This document shows, piece by piece, positions 17,778 to 25,678 of a DNA stretch of 64,000 nucleotides (positions are counted from its first letter, which is position 1; each line of letters starts with the position of its first letter). The translations under genes were made by a program, and so were the position numbers. The stretch spans positions 1 through 64,000 of the forward strand of contig JAJYJM010000002.1 of the NCBI GenBank assembly GCA_021789495.1, in the 5' to 3' direction. The stretch is from Nitrospirota bacterium (lineage in GTDB: Bacteria; Nitrospirota; JACRHJ01). The notes beneath the pieces are model-generated. The model saw nothing but the letters and a program-made list of their open reading frames with translations. It had not been told where the DNA came from and ran no database searches.

Positions 17778-18188
17778 TTAGCTTTCGTAACGCCCCCCCT
17801 GCCCCCCTCTTAACCCAAGAGGGGGGTTAAGGAAGACATTAATTTTTTCAAAAATATCCTCGGCGTCTTCAAGAACTTCATTGTTGGAAAACCGCAGTAC
17901 TTCAATTTTGAGTTCTTTTAAGTATTCCGTACGCTCCGCATCATATATTTTATTGTCGGTGTCGTTGTGATGACCGCCGTCTAATTCTATGGCAAGTTGT
18001 ATCGATGGACAGTAAAAATCCAGGATATACGGACCAACGCTGTATTGACGATAAAATTTTAAATTTTGAAATTGCTTTTCTCTCACGTAAGACCAAAAAA
18101 TCCTTTCCGCCTCCGTTTCTTTGTGGCGTAATTCTTTTCTGCGCTGTTTCAGGATTGGGTCGTTTCTAAGGGGTTTCATATTTTTCAT
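17778..18188 (-). CDS. DUF559 (Vsr-like endonuclease fold) protein
   Basis: LRHKETEAERIFWSYVREKQFQNLKFYRQYSVGPYILDFYCPSIQLAIELDGGHHND: DUF559 signature. Confidence 0.9.
   Translation of the reverse strand: MKNMKPLRNDPILKQRRKELRHKETEAERIFWSYVREKQFQNLKFYRQYSVGPYILDFYCPSIQLAIELDGGHHNDTDNKIYDAERTEYLKELKIEVLRFSNNEVLEDAEDIFEKINVFLNPPLGLRGGQGGRYES
17783..17832. repeat. C-rich palindromic repeat, left copy flanking DUF559 gene
   Basis: TTTCGTAACGCCCCCCCTGCCCCCCTCTTAACCCAAGAGGGGGGTTAAGGA. Confidence 0.85.
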
Positions 18189-18231
18189 AACGCCCCCCTT
18201 CCCCCCTCTTACCTTAAGAGGGGGGTATAGG
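18181..18231. repeat. C-rich palindromic repeat, middle copy (supplies DUF559 start region)
   Basis: TTTTTCATAACGCCCCCCTTCCCCCCTCTTACCTTAAGAGGGGGGTATAGGAAG, direct orientation to left copy. Confidence 0.85.
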
Positions 18232-18271
18232 AAGTTGGAATTTATATATATGTTAATTCAATTTTTTTTCC

Positions 18272-18322
18272 CTAATCCCCCTCTTGGGTTAAGAGGGGGA
18301 CAGAGGGGGCGTTACGAAAAAT
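18272..18322. repeat. C-rich palindromic repeat, right copy in inverted orientation
   Basis: CTAATCCCCCTCTTGGGTTAAGAGGGGGACAGAGGGGGCGTTACGAAAAAT: reverse complement matches left copy. Confidence 0.85.
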
Positions 18323-18335
18323 CTCAGCCGCATCA

Positions 18336-18364
18336 GTAGGGGCCGACCCATGTGTCGGCCCTAA
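18336..18364. repeat. Short intergenic palindrome
   Basis: AGGGGCCGACCCATGTGTCGGCCCTA hairpin. Confidence 0.6.
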
Positions 18365-18367
18365 TGT

Positions 18368-18736
18368 TTAAGGCAACAAGGGTCTTTTATCTATATTTAA
18401 ATCCGCCCTCATAGCAGCTGATAGCTCATTTCCTGCTTCATGTCTTTCGGGTGTATTTGGTTCAGTATTAGCGAATCTTTGCGCAGAGCGTATTACCATA
18501 GGAGAGCCAACCATCTCTACTCTTCCTTCCCAATATCCATATGCCATTGCAGTTTCATCATTATGAACTACGGCCGCATTAAAAATAGCTTGTTGCAAGC
18601 CTACGTATGCTTCGCGTTTCTCAATGAACGCACGGTATTCCAATGCACTTTTTTTATTTAAAAGAGATTGAACAAATGTGGTTAATAAACTACCTAAGCC
18701 TAAACCTCCAAAAAGAGGGAAAACCCACTGTGTCAT
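18368..18736 (-). CDS. Hypothetical protein with N-terminal TM segment
   Basis: MTQWVFPLFGGLGLGSLLTTFVQSLLNKKSALEYRAFIEKREAYVGLQQAIF; AT-rich. Confidence 0.5.
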   Translation of the reverse strand: MTQWVFPLFGGLGLGSLLTTFVQSLLNKKSALEYRAFIEKREAYVGLQQAIFNAAVVHNDETAMAYGYWEGRVEMVGSPMVIRSAQRFANTEPNTPERHEAGNELSAAMRADLNIDKRPLLP

Positions 18737-18760
18737 AAGTCACCTTACTTATTTTTAAAT

Positions 18761-18791
18761 CAAAAACGGCCCTCGGTTTCCCTTGGGCCGT
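18761..18791 (-). terminator. Rho-independent terminator for speH-speE
   Basis: Minus strand ACGGCCC-AAGGGAAACCGA-GGGCCGT-TTTTG. Confidence 0.75.
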
Positions 18792-18823
18792 CTCCTTTAT
18801 AATCTTATCGGAAGCCGCGCCCG

Positions 18824-19744
18824 CTAATTATACGTAAATATCGGCGCGTTGTCCTCGATGATGATGGTCTGCTCTTCGATGGCCTTGCGGACGTATTTCG
18901 GCAGGTGCATGAGGTGCCGGTGGGCCTCGCCGTCGTAATACTTAAGCTCGCCCGCGACGCGCTGGGCAATCATCTTGTCGATGGCCTCCGCCGTGAGCTT
19001 CTTCGGGTCGTTCTTTTTGGATGCGAGCGCGAAGCCCCAGGGAAGCCCGAAGGAGGGTATCGCCGCGGGCATGGAGACGACGTGCGGAAACACCTGCTGA
19101 AGGGTCTTGTGGACGGCGGTAAGGTTCAGGAGCTTGCCGTTGGCGGTAGTCCCGGCCTGTAGGGCTATCGTCCCCTCGTCCGTCAGGCGGTCCCAGACGA
19201 GCTTGTAGAACTCACGGGTATACAGGAGATACGCCGGGCCTTCCTCGACCGGCTCGGATATGTCTATGATTATTACGTCGTATTTTTTGTCGTTCTCTTC
19301 AAGCCACCTGCGGGCGTCGGTGAAGGCCAATTCCGTGCGCTTATCGTGAAACGCCCCGGCGTGGTATTCCGGCAGGAGCTCCTCGGACATCCGCACGACC
19401 TCTTCGTCGATGTCCACCATCAGGCAGTGGTTTACGGTCTTGTGCCGCAGGACTTCCCGAAGCGTCGCGCCCTCGCCGCCGCCGACGATGAAGACGTCCT
19501 TAGGCGCCGGATGCAGGAGCATTGCGGGGTGAACGAGCACCTCGTGGTAGATGAACTCGTCCACCTCGGAGGACTGCATCTTCCCGTCCAGGACGAGACA
19601 GTGTCCGTACGACCCCGTCTCCATTATTTCCATCGCCTGGAACTTCGTCTGCCCGCTGTAGAGCGTCTTTTTGATACCGTGTATATGACCCTCTTCCGGG
19701 GTCAGGTAATCAATGAACCACTTGGAGTTTTTGGCCTGCGTCAT
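18824..19744 (-). CDS. speE: Spermidine (polyamine aminopropyltransferase) synthase
   Basis: TLYSGQTKFQAMEIMETGSYGHCLVLDGKMQSSEVDEFIYHEVLVHPAML...VFIVGGGEGATLREVLRH. Confidence 0.95.
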   Translation of the reverse strand: MTQAKNSKWFIDYLTPEEGHIHGIKKTLYSGQTKFQAMEIMETGSYGHCLVLDGKMQSSEVDEFIYHEVLVHPAMLLHPAPKDVFIVGGGEGATLREVLRHKTVNHCLMVDIDEEVVRMSEELLPEYHAGAFHDKRTELAFTDARRWLEENDKKYDVIIIDISEPVEEGPAYLLYTREFYKLVWDRLTDEGTIALQAGTTANGKLLNLTAVHKTLQQVFPHVVSMPAAIPSFGLPWGFALASKKNDPKKLTAEAIDKMIAQRVAGELKYYDGEAHRHLMHLPKYVRKAIEEQTIIIEDNAPIFTYN

Positions 19745-20135
19745 ATTCCTCTGTTTCCACTTTGTGCGGGAGTTTTGTCCCGTCGAAAGAAAGCATCCCG
19801 CGCTTCATCTCCACCATCGACGGGCTTTTCGCCCCGAACTCGCGGATGAGGTAGTGCGCGGCCTCCTGCGGAATTATAAGGTCTCCGCAGGTGAAGATGT
19901 CCACCGCGGCGTAGTTGTATTCCGGCCACGTGTGGATGGAGAGATGGGATTCGGCGATGATGACCATCCCGCTTATCCCGAACGGGTTGAACTCATGGAA
20001 CGCGACCTCGACGACGGTCGCCTTTGCCTCGCGGGCGGCTTTGACCATTATCTCCCGGACGCGGTCCAAGTCCTGGAGTATTCCGTCTGAGCAATCCCGC
20101 AACTCGAGCAGCAAATGTGTTCCCAAAGCCTGCAA
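19710..20135 (-). CDS. speH: S-adenosylmethionine decarboxylase proenzyme (SpeH type)
   Basis: QALGTHLLLELRDCSDGIL...ESHLSIHTWPEYNYAAVDIFTCGD (processing-site ESHLSIHTWPE); TTG start behind AGGAGGG. Confidence 0.92.
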   Translation of the reverse strand: MQALGTHLLLELRDCSDGILQDLDRVREIMVKAAREAKATVVEVAFHEFNPFGISGMVIIAESHLSIHTWPEYNYAAVDIFTCGDLIIPQEAAHYLIREFGAKSPSMVEMKRGMLSFDGTKLPHKVETEEYDAGQKLQVVH

Positions 20136-20225
20136 CCTATTTACCCTCCTTTTTCTGCCGGCATACACCGGCTCTTTAAATGAACTTCGGCTGGAGCAAT
20201 TACGTGTCCGGCTGACCACGCTAAC

Positions 20226-20247
20226 TCCCCGGATTCGCGGGGTTTTT
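20226..20247 (+). terminator. Terminator-like hairpin oriented on + strand within the speH leader region
   Basis: CCCCGGATTCGCGGGGTTTTT. Confidence 0.45.
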
Positions 20248-20249
20248 CA

Positions 20250-20460
20250 AGTTTAACATAAAAAAGGCGCTTGAGTGCCCATGATAAAGGCAGTCTCGTC
20301 GCGCCTCGGTTCGACCGATATGTTTTGTTCGCCGTACCCCTACCTGAAAGGCAGGCCGAGGAGCGCTGACTTGATATGTAAGCTCGTACTCATACGGCCC
20401 TCCCCTTTAAGGTTCACGGATAACAGCGGGCCGGAAATGGCCCCGTCCTCATAATCCTTT
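20250..20460 (-). ncRNA. Candidate structured leader RNA/sRNA upstream of speH, identity unknown
   Basis: Minus strand: TTGCAA-16-TATATT promoter-like sequence, GGGCC..GGCCC hairpin, GCG-CCTCGG/CCGAGG-CGC stem, CGGT-CGA-ACCG hairpin, ends in GCGCCTTTTTT; no family recognised. Confidence 0.3.
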
Positions 20461-20629
20461 TTCAGGTTGATAAATATATACCAATTTCGGCAAATTGCAA
20501 GAAAAAAATAACGTCCGCAAGCCTTGGCCGGAGTGCGCGCCGAGCTTTTTTGGTTGCCTTGAATGCCCGCGTTGTGATAAAGTTTAAAATGTAACGGTTA
20601 TTTCTTAAAGAAGGAGGTGTTTGGGAAGA

Positions 20630-20799
20630 TGCCAAGGGTTATCGGCGATGACTGCATAATGTGCGGGTCCTGCGAGGCGGAATGCCCCGAGAGCGCGATA
20701 AGCGAGGGAGACCCGAAGTATGTTATTGATCCCGCAAAGTGCACGGACTGCGGCACCTGCGAGGAAGCCTGTCCGAACGAGGCTATAAAGCCGGAGTAA
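20630..20799 (+). CDS. 2[4Fe-4S] ferredoxin
   Basis: CIMCGSCEAECPESAI...CTDCGTCEEACPNEAI. Confidence 0.95.
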
Positions 20800-20917
20800 T
20801 GCCGGTTTAAAGTTCCGGAAAACAGACGGGCGTTCCCTTGTGGGGGCGCCCTTTCTGTCTGAAAGGCGGGGACGACCGTAATCCCGGCCACTCGATTTTA
20901 TCATTCAGGAGGTGTAA

Positions 20918-21355
20918 ATGTCTGAGCCGGCGAAGGCTACTGTAAAGTTTGTTGACGGGATGCAGTTCGTGGGGCAGTCCGGGACGGGACATGCCTTCGT
21001 GATGGACGCCGCGCCGGGTGTCGGCGGGGAGAACACGGGCCCGAGGCCGATGGAGCTTCTCCTTGTCGGCGTCGGCGGCTGCACGGCTATGGACGTTGTC
21101 TCTATCCTAAGAAAAAAGAAGATGGACGTGCGCGGCCTCGCGGTGAACGTCAAGGGGCACTGGGTCGAGGGCGAGAATACCTACCCGAAGTATTTCAAGG
21201 ACATCGAGTTGGAGTACGTCGTTACCGGGAAGGGCATTACGGAGGACGCGGTAAGGAGGGCTATCTCGCTTTCCGAGGAGAAATACTGCTCCGTCATGGC
21301 GAACCTCCGGGGCGTCTCCAAGATTACGACGAGCTATAAAATCGTAACCGAATGA
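20918..21355 (+). CDS. OsmC-family protein
   Basis: GPRPMELLLVGVGGCTAMDVVSILRKKKMDVRGLAVNVKG...SLSEEKYCSVMANL. Confidence 0.9.
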   Translation: MSEPAKATVKFVDGMQFVGQSGTGHAFVMDAAPGVGGENTGPRPMELLLVGVGGCTAMDVVSILRKKKMDVRGLAVNVKGHWVEGENTYPKYFKDIELEYVVTGKGITEDAVRRAISLSEEKYCSVMANLRGVSKITTSYKIVTE

Positions 21356-22218
21356 AGCTTTTAATCGTCTCCAACGACAAATACAGGCCCGGTCCGCGAG
21401 AGCCGTTCTCCGTAATCATGGAGGACATATTCTCCGAGCGCGTGATAAATCACCTGAAGAACGACTACGCCGACCTTTGCAACGGATGCGGGAACGACTG
21501 CGACCACTGCCGCGACAAGTTCCCCGTGCTGTTTCCGGTGGATTTCAAGGAGGACATTGCGGGCGTTATCCTCCTGCCCGCGGAACTGCCGTATTACGTG
21601 GACGACCCCGGCGCGTATCTGCCGGAGGAGATGCCTGTGCACGACGTGATGCTGGCTATACATGTCCATGAGGACCTGCTCATGTCCCTGCCGGGACGGG
21701 CGCATAGCGCAGGCGCGAAGGCATTCATCGCGCCCTCGGAAGACCCGGCATGGCTGAGCCAGTGGACGCGCGGCAGGCTCAGGAAAATATGCGACCAGTT
21801 CGGTATGGAGAGCGCATTCCCGAAGCCCTTCTGCTCGTTTTTACCCACGCCCGACCAGCCGGTGCTCTCCGAGTTCGGGCGTCATTTCCGCATCGGGAAG
21901 CCCAAGATAAAGCTCCGCGTGCAGGACGGCAGAATAATCGACGCGCAGGTTGTCGCATCCGCACCGTGCGGCTGCACGTATTTCGTCGCGAGGAACCTGC
22001 TTGGCAAGGAAATCGACGAGAATCTAAACGTGAACGTTACGGCGAAATACTGGCACAGCTACCCCTGCGTCGCAAGCATGGACATAGACAGAGAGCTTGC
22101 CGACGCGCCGCTTCACAAGGGCGGCTACCTGCACTACGAGGCCGTGGCCGACGCCGTGAAGGACGAAATGCCCGAGATGGACGTCAAAAAGGACAAGGTG
22201 CGGATTACCGGGAAATAG
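21352..22218 (+). CDS. DUF166-family protein
   Basis: Cys-rich NGCGNDCDHCRDKFPVLFPVDF...ILLPAELPYYVDDPGAYLPEE...VVASAPCGCTYFVARNLLGK. Confidence 0.75.
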   Translation: MKLLIVSNDKYRPGPREPFSVIMEDIFSERVINHLKNDYADLCNGCGNDCDHCRDKFPVLFPVDFKEDIAGVILLPAELPYYVDDPGAYLPEEMPVHDVMLAIHVHEDLLMSLPGRAHSAGAKAFIAPSEDPAWLSQWTRGRLRKICDQFGMESAFPKPFCSFLPTPDQPVLSEFGRHFRIGKPKIKLRVQDGRIIDAQVVASAPCGCTYFVARNLLGKEIDENLNVNVTAKYWHSYPCVASMDIDRELADAPLHKGGYLHYEAVADAVKDEMPEMDVKKDKVRITGK

Positions 22219-22230
22219 CCGGAGGTCTGC

Positions 22231-23211
22231 TTACCGCCCCAGCACCTTAACCGCGGTAGCCATCTTGGCTTCGGTATTCCCGAAGATACCGCCCGCTTCC
22301 CTTGTCTCATAGTTTATCTGCACGCGACTGCCCTTGGAAATCGAATCGGCGGTTATTGTATTTCCTTTTGCATCCTGGACTGTGGCGCCCGGCTTCAGAT
22401 AGAAAACGGTCAGGGAGCCGCCGTCGGGCGTTGCGAAGATCTTTGCAGTGAAGGCTTTCGACGGCCAGCTTCTGACGACGTAGATAGAGGCCGTAACGGT
22501 CTGCCCGGAAGCCGCAGGTGCCGTCTGAGTTGGGGCGGCGGCCTGCGTCCGTGGCGGAACCGGCTGAGCGGGGACGGGGGCGGCGGCCACAGACCCCTGA
22601 AGGAGCGCGTTTTTGAAATCGCTCTGGGCAATGTCCGAATGGAAGGCGTCCATGACTTTGCCGAGCGCGCCGTTAAGAGAATCCTCAAAGAGTCCGGGCG
22701 TCCAGCCCACGGCGCTACTCTCCACATTACCTTTTCCTATGACCTTTTTCCAGGCCGTCCTGCCGGTCTGGTCGTCGAGTTCGAACGTGAGCTTGGCGTT
22801 GGCGTTTGCGTCCACCGTCCAGAATCCGGACACTGGCGTAGTCCATAAATCGTCTATCGAGGTATTCAGCACCTTGATGTTCGTGACATTCATCGCTGGC
22901 GTGCCGGGGGCGGGCGGATTCTCCACCTTATATCCTTCGCTCTCAAGACACGCGATAACGGAACTTGTAACTATATGCGAGAGGTTCAGTTCCTTCTCCA
23001 GCGCCACGTATCCGGCTGTCTTCTGGCCCACGTATTGAGGCTCGGAGCGGTTGTCCTGGGCCTTTGCGACATAGACCACAATCCCGCTGCCGGAGTTGCC
23101 GGAGCCCTTGGGCACGTAGTTGTTTATGTGAACATAATCGGTGCCGAAGGCGCATCCCATCGCGGGCAGAATTAGCAGGCAGACGAGCGCAAAAAACCTG
23201 ACGTGCTTCAT
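22231..23211 (-). CDS. Predicted lipoprotein (YajG-like N-terminal region)
   Basis: Lipobox ILPAMGCAFG; YVGQKTAGYVALEKELNLSHIVTSSVIACLESEGY. Confidence 0.55.
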   Translation of the reverse strand: MKHVRFFALVCLLILPAMGCAFGTDYVHINNYVPKGSGNSGSGIVVYVAKAQDNRSEPQYVGQKTAGYVALEKELNLSHIVTSSVIACLESEGYKVENPPAPGTPAMNVTNIKVLNTSIDDLWTTPVSGFWTVDANANAKLTFELDDQTGRTAWKKVIGKGNVESSAVGWTPGLFEDSLNGALGKVMDAFHSDIAQSDFKNALLQGSVAAAPVPAQPVPPRTQAAAPTQTAPAASGQTVTASIYVVRSWPSKAFTAKIFATPDGGSLTVFYLKPGATVQDAKGNTITADSISKGSRVQINYETREAGGIFGNTEAKMATAVKVLGR

Positions 23212-23323
23212 AATTCCATACCCCCTTTATTTATAAACTCTATTGAATTTCTTTGCCGAACAGGCTTAATTTATAGGCAATAAGGTTCTTTGTCAACGGA
23301 AAAATAAGGGATGAAAAGGCGGA

Positions 23324-24220
23324 TTATACAGCCGCGGCCAGCCCGGCCTCGGAGAGCATGGGTTCGCCCTCAAGGACAATCCAGGAGTCTTTCTCTGAGA
23401 GGAGTTTTCGCACAAGGAGCTGATTCAGCCTGTGCCCCGGCTTGTCTGCCACCGCATGGGCAATGATGGGCATGCCGGCAAGGGAGAGGTCTCCGATTAA
23501 ATCGAGCGCCTTGTGCCGGACGAACTCGTCCGGATACCGCAGGCCGCCGGGGTTTAAGATATGCTCCTCGCCCACGACGACGGCGTTATCGAGCGATGCG
23601 CCTTTTGCAAGCCCGGCCTTCTCAAGCATCTCTATATCCCGCAGGAAACCGAACGTCCTTGCGTCGGCCAGTTCCCGGTCGAAAGACGCGGTGTCGAGGT
23701 CAATGGATATTTCCTGGTCCATGATGAGCGGGTGACTGAAGTCTATCCGGCATGTTATCCTTGGAACAGGCGAGGGCAGGAGCAAAGCCGACTTGTCCCC
23801 CTCGCGCACCTCCACGGGCCTGACGATTTTTATATATTTTTTGCGGGCCGAGAGCGTCTGCAAACCGGCGCCCCGCAGGGCATCGACAAACGGACGGGCG
23901 CTTCCGTCCATTATCGGCGCTTCCGCTCCGGTAAGCTCGACATATGCGTTGTCCACCCCAAGCCCGGCAAACGCGGCAAGGACGTGCTCGACCGTCTGAA
24001 TCTTTGTTCCTCCCCCGACAAGCGTCGTCGCATAGGCCGTTTCCCCGACGTTCTCAGAAACGGCTCTTATCTCTTCGCGCCGCTCGCCTGGTCTGCCCAC
24101 CCGGAATATTATGCCGGTTCCGGCAGGGGCGGGAAGGAACGTTATCCAGACGTCCTCGCCCGAATGCAGGCCGATTCCCCCAAGCGTAACTGGCCCCCTT
24201 ATTGTGCGCTGGAATAGCAT
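23324..24220 (-). CDS. lpxC: UDP-3-O-acyl-N-acetylglucosamine deacetylase
   Basis: TIRGPVTLGGIGLHSGEDVWITFLPA; TVEHVLAAFAGLGVDNAYVELTGAEAPIMDGSA; RHKALDLIGDLSLAG. Confidence 0.97.
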   Translation of the reverse strand: MLFQRTIRGPVTLGGIGLHSGEDVWITFLPAPAGTGIIFRVGRPGERREEIRAVSENVGETAYATTLVGGGTKIQTVEHVLAAFAGLGVDNAYVELTGAEAPIMDGSARPFVDALRGAGLQTLSARKKYIKIVRPVEVREGDKSALLLPSPVPRITCRIDFSHPLIMDQEISIDLDTASFDRELADARTFGFLRDIEMLEKAGLAKGASLDNAVVVGEEHILNPGGLRYPDEFVRHKALDLIGDLSLAGMPIIAHAVADKPGHRLNQLLVRKLLSEKDSWIVLEGEPMLSEAGLAAAV

Positions 24221-24359
24221 ACCCAGTTATAATGCAAATAGGATGCCAGGGGAAAATATATTGAAATTACAGGATGTTAGAATAAGCTGGAAGACGGTTT
24301 GAAGCATGATGTGTTGCAGAAATGACACAGGTATTCAGTGCCCGATGTGGCTTTTTTGC

Positions 24360-25034
24360 CTATTTTCCCTTCACGAAAAGCAGGTTCAGCTCCTTTTCAG
24401 CCAGACGGAGCGCCTTTTCCTTCGGCCCAGCCCGGAACGCCTTCATCAGCCGCGCCGCGAGGCCGTCCAGGGCCGCCGCGCGGTCTCTCTCCCGCGGCAT
24501 GGTCTCCTTCAGCCGCGTCCTCGCCCGCTCAAGGAAATCCAGAAGCGCCGGGTATCCGGACGTGAAGTTGTCCAGCTCGCGGCGGACGAGCTTTGCGAGC
24601 GCCGGACACTTCCCCGCCGTGGAGACGGCCATCGACAGGCCGCCGCGTTCGCTTGCCGAGGGGACGATGAAATTACCGGCTTCAGGAGGGTTCACGCAGT
24701 TAACCAGGATGCCAAGTTTTTCCGCGTCCCGGCATATCTTGAGGTTCACGCCCGCATCGTCCGTCGCGGCGACGGCTATGAACGCCGAGCGCAAATCGCC
24801 CTTTCCATACTTGCGCGCGACATGCTTGATTTTGCCTGTATCGGAGGCGGACGGCGCGTCTGCGGGATAGGCCAGTTTTTCCATACGCGCGCATATCTCC
24901 GGCGCGATTACGACGACCTCCGCGCCGGCTTCAAGGAGCGTCTTTGCCTTCCTCGCCGCGACCTCGCCCCCGCCGACCACGACGCACTTCCTTCCGGAGA
25001 TTTTTATGAATGCGGGATAGAACATGGACATCAC
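24360..25034 (-). CDS. Precorrin-2 dehydrogenase/sirohydrochlorin ferrochelatase (Met8/CysG-N)
   Basis: FIKISGRKCVVVGGGEVAARKAKTLLEAGAEVVVIAPE; VNCVNPPEAGNFIVPS. Confidence 0.92.
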   Translation of the reverse strand: MMSMFYPAFIKISGRKCVVVGGGEVAARKAKTLLEAGAEVVVIAPEICARMEKLAYPADAPSASDTGKIKHVARKYGKGDLRSAFIAVAATDDAGVNLKICRDAEKLGILVNCVNPPEAGNFIVPSASERGGLSMAVSTAGKCPALAKLVRRELDNFTSGYPALLDFLERARTRLKETMPRERDRAAALDGLAARLMKAFRAGPKEKALRLAEKELNLLFVKGK

Positions 25035-25666
25035 TCCATGTTCAGGCGGTTTATTTCTTCTTTTATTTCTTCAATAATCTCTACGTTCAGGATTTTTTTC
25101 TTATTCCCGTCTTTGACAGAAAAAATATAGAAAACCTTTCCTCCGTGTTTTTCAGTAAACGACTTGTGAGTTTTCTCTTGTAATGCGCGTTCTTTGTAAA
25201 TCTGGGTTATCTGGGCCGTGCCGTTGACCGGTTTTACCTGCAAGCCAATATAGCTGTCTTTGATTCGGATAAAGAAATCGACATTAAATAACCTGTCCCA
25301 CCTATCGGGCGCCGGTTCAATTTTGACGTTTAAGATTTGCTGGAGTTGACCATAGATGGTTTCAATCTCTGTCATGTAGCCGTCGAAGGTGCGGTCGATA
25401 ACAAGCTGAAACATGTAATCAATGCAGTCTTTCTCCGTTATTGCCTCAATCTCTGCGGGGATAACCTCGGTAATTTTTATATAGAGTTTTTTACCCAGAT
25501 TCTCTATATGAACTTCGTTTTTTACATTGGCAAAGTAAAATTTTTTCCATTCTTCCTTGTTTCTTGGGGCACATCTTCTAATGGATTCGGATGTCGGGCC
25601 GACGTTCCTTTTAAAATTCAATTGAAAGCGATTCATTACACTGTTCAGTATCCATTCCTTCGCCAT
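25031..25666 (-). CDS. MjaI-family type II restriction endonuclease (predicted)
   Basis: AKEWILNSVMNRFQLNFKRNVGPTSESIRRCAPRNKEEWKKFYF...adjacent to MTase; AT-rich. Confidence 0.8.
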   Translation of the reverse strand: MAKEWILNSVMNRFQLNFKRNVGPTSESIRRCAPRNKEEWKKFYFANVKNEVHIENLGKKLYIKITEVIPAEIEAITEKDCIDYMFQLVIDRTFDGYMTEIETIYGQLQQILNVKIEPAPDRWDRLFNVDFFIRIKDSYIGLQVKPVNGTAQITQIYKERALQEKTHKSFTEKHGGKVFYIFSVKDGNKKKILNVEIIEEIKEEINRLNME

Positions 25667-25678
25667 TTGCCCTCCTTG

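Noticed and set aside
20250-20460. Considered 6S RNA, SRP RNA, tmRNA, RNase P RNA or SAM/SAH riboswitch
   Set aside because: None of the conserved motifs I know for these (for example GGAAGGAAGCAGC, GAAAGTCCGG, SAM-I core) is present; left as an unknown structured region.
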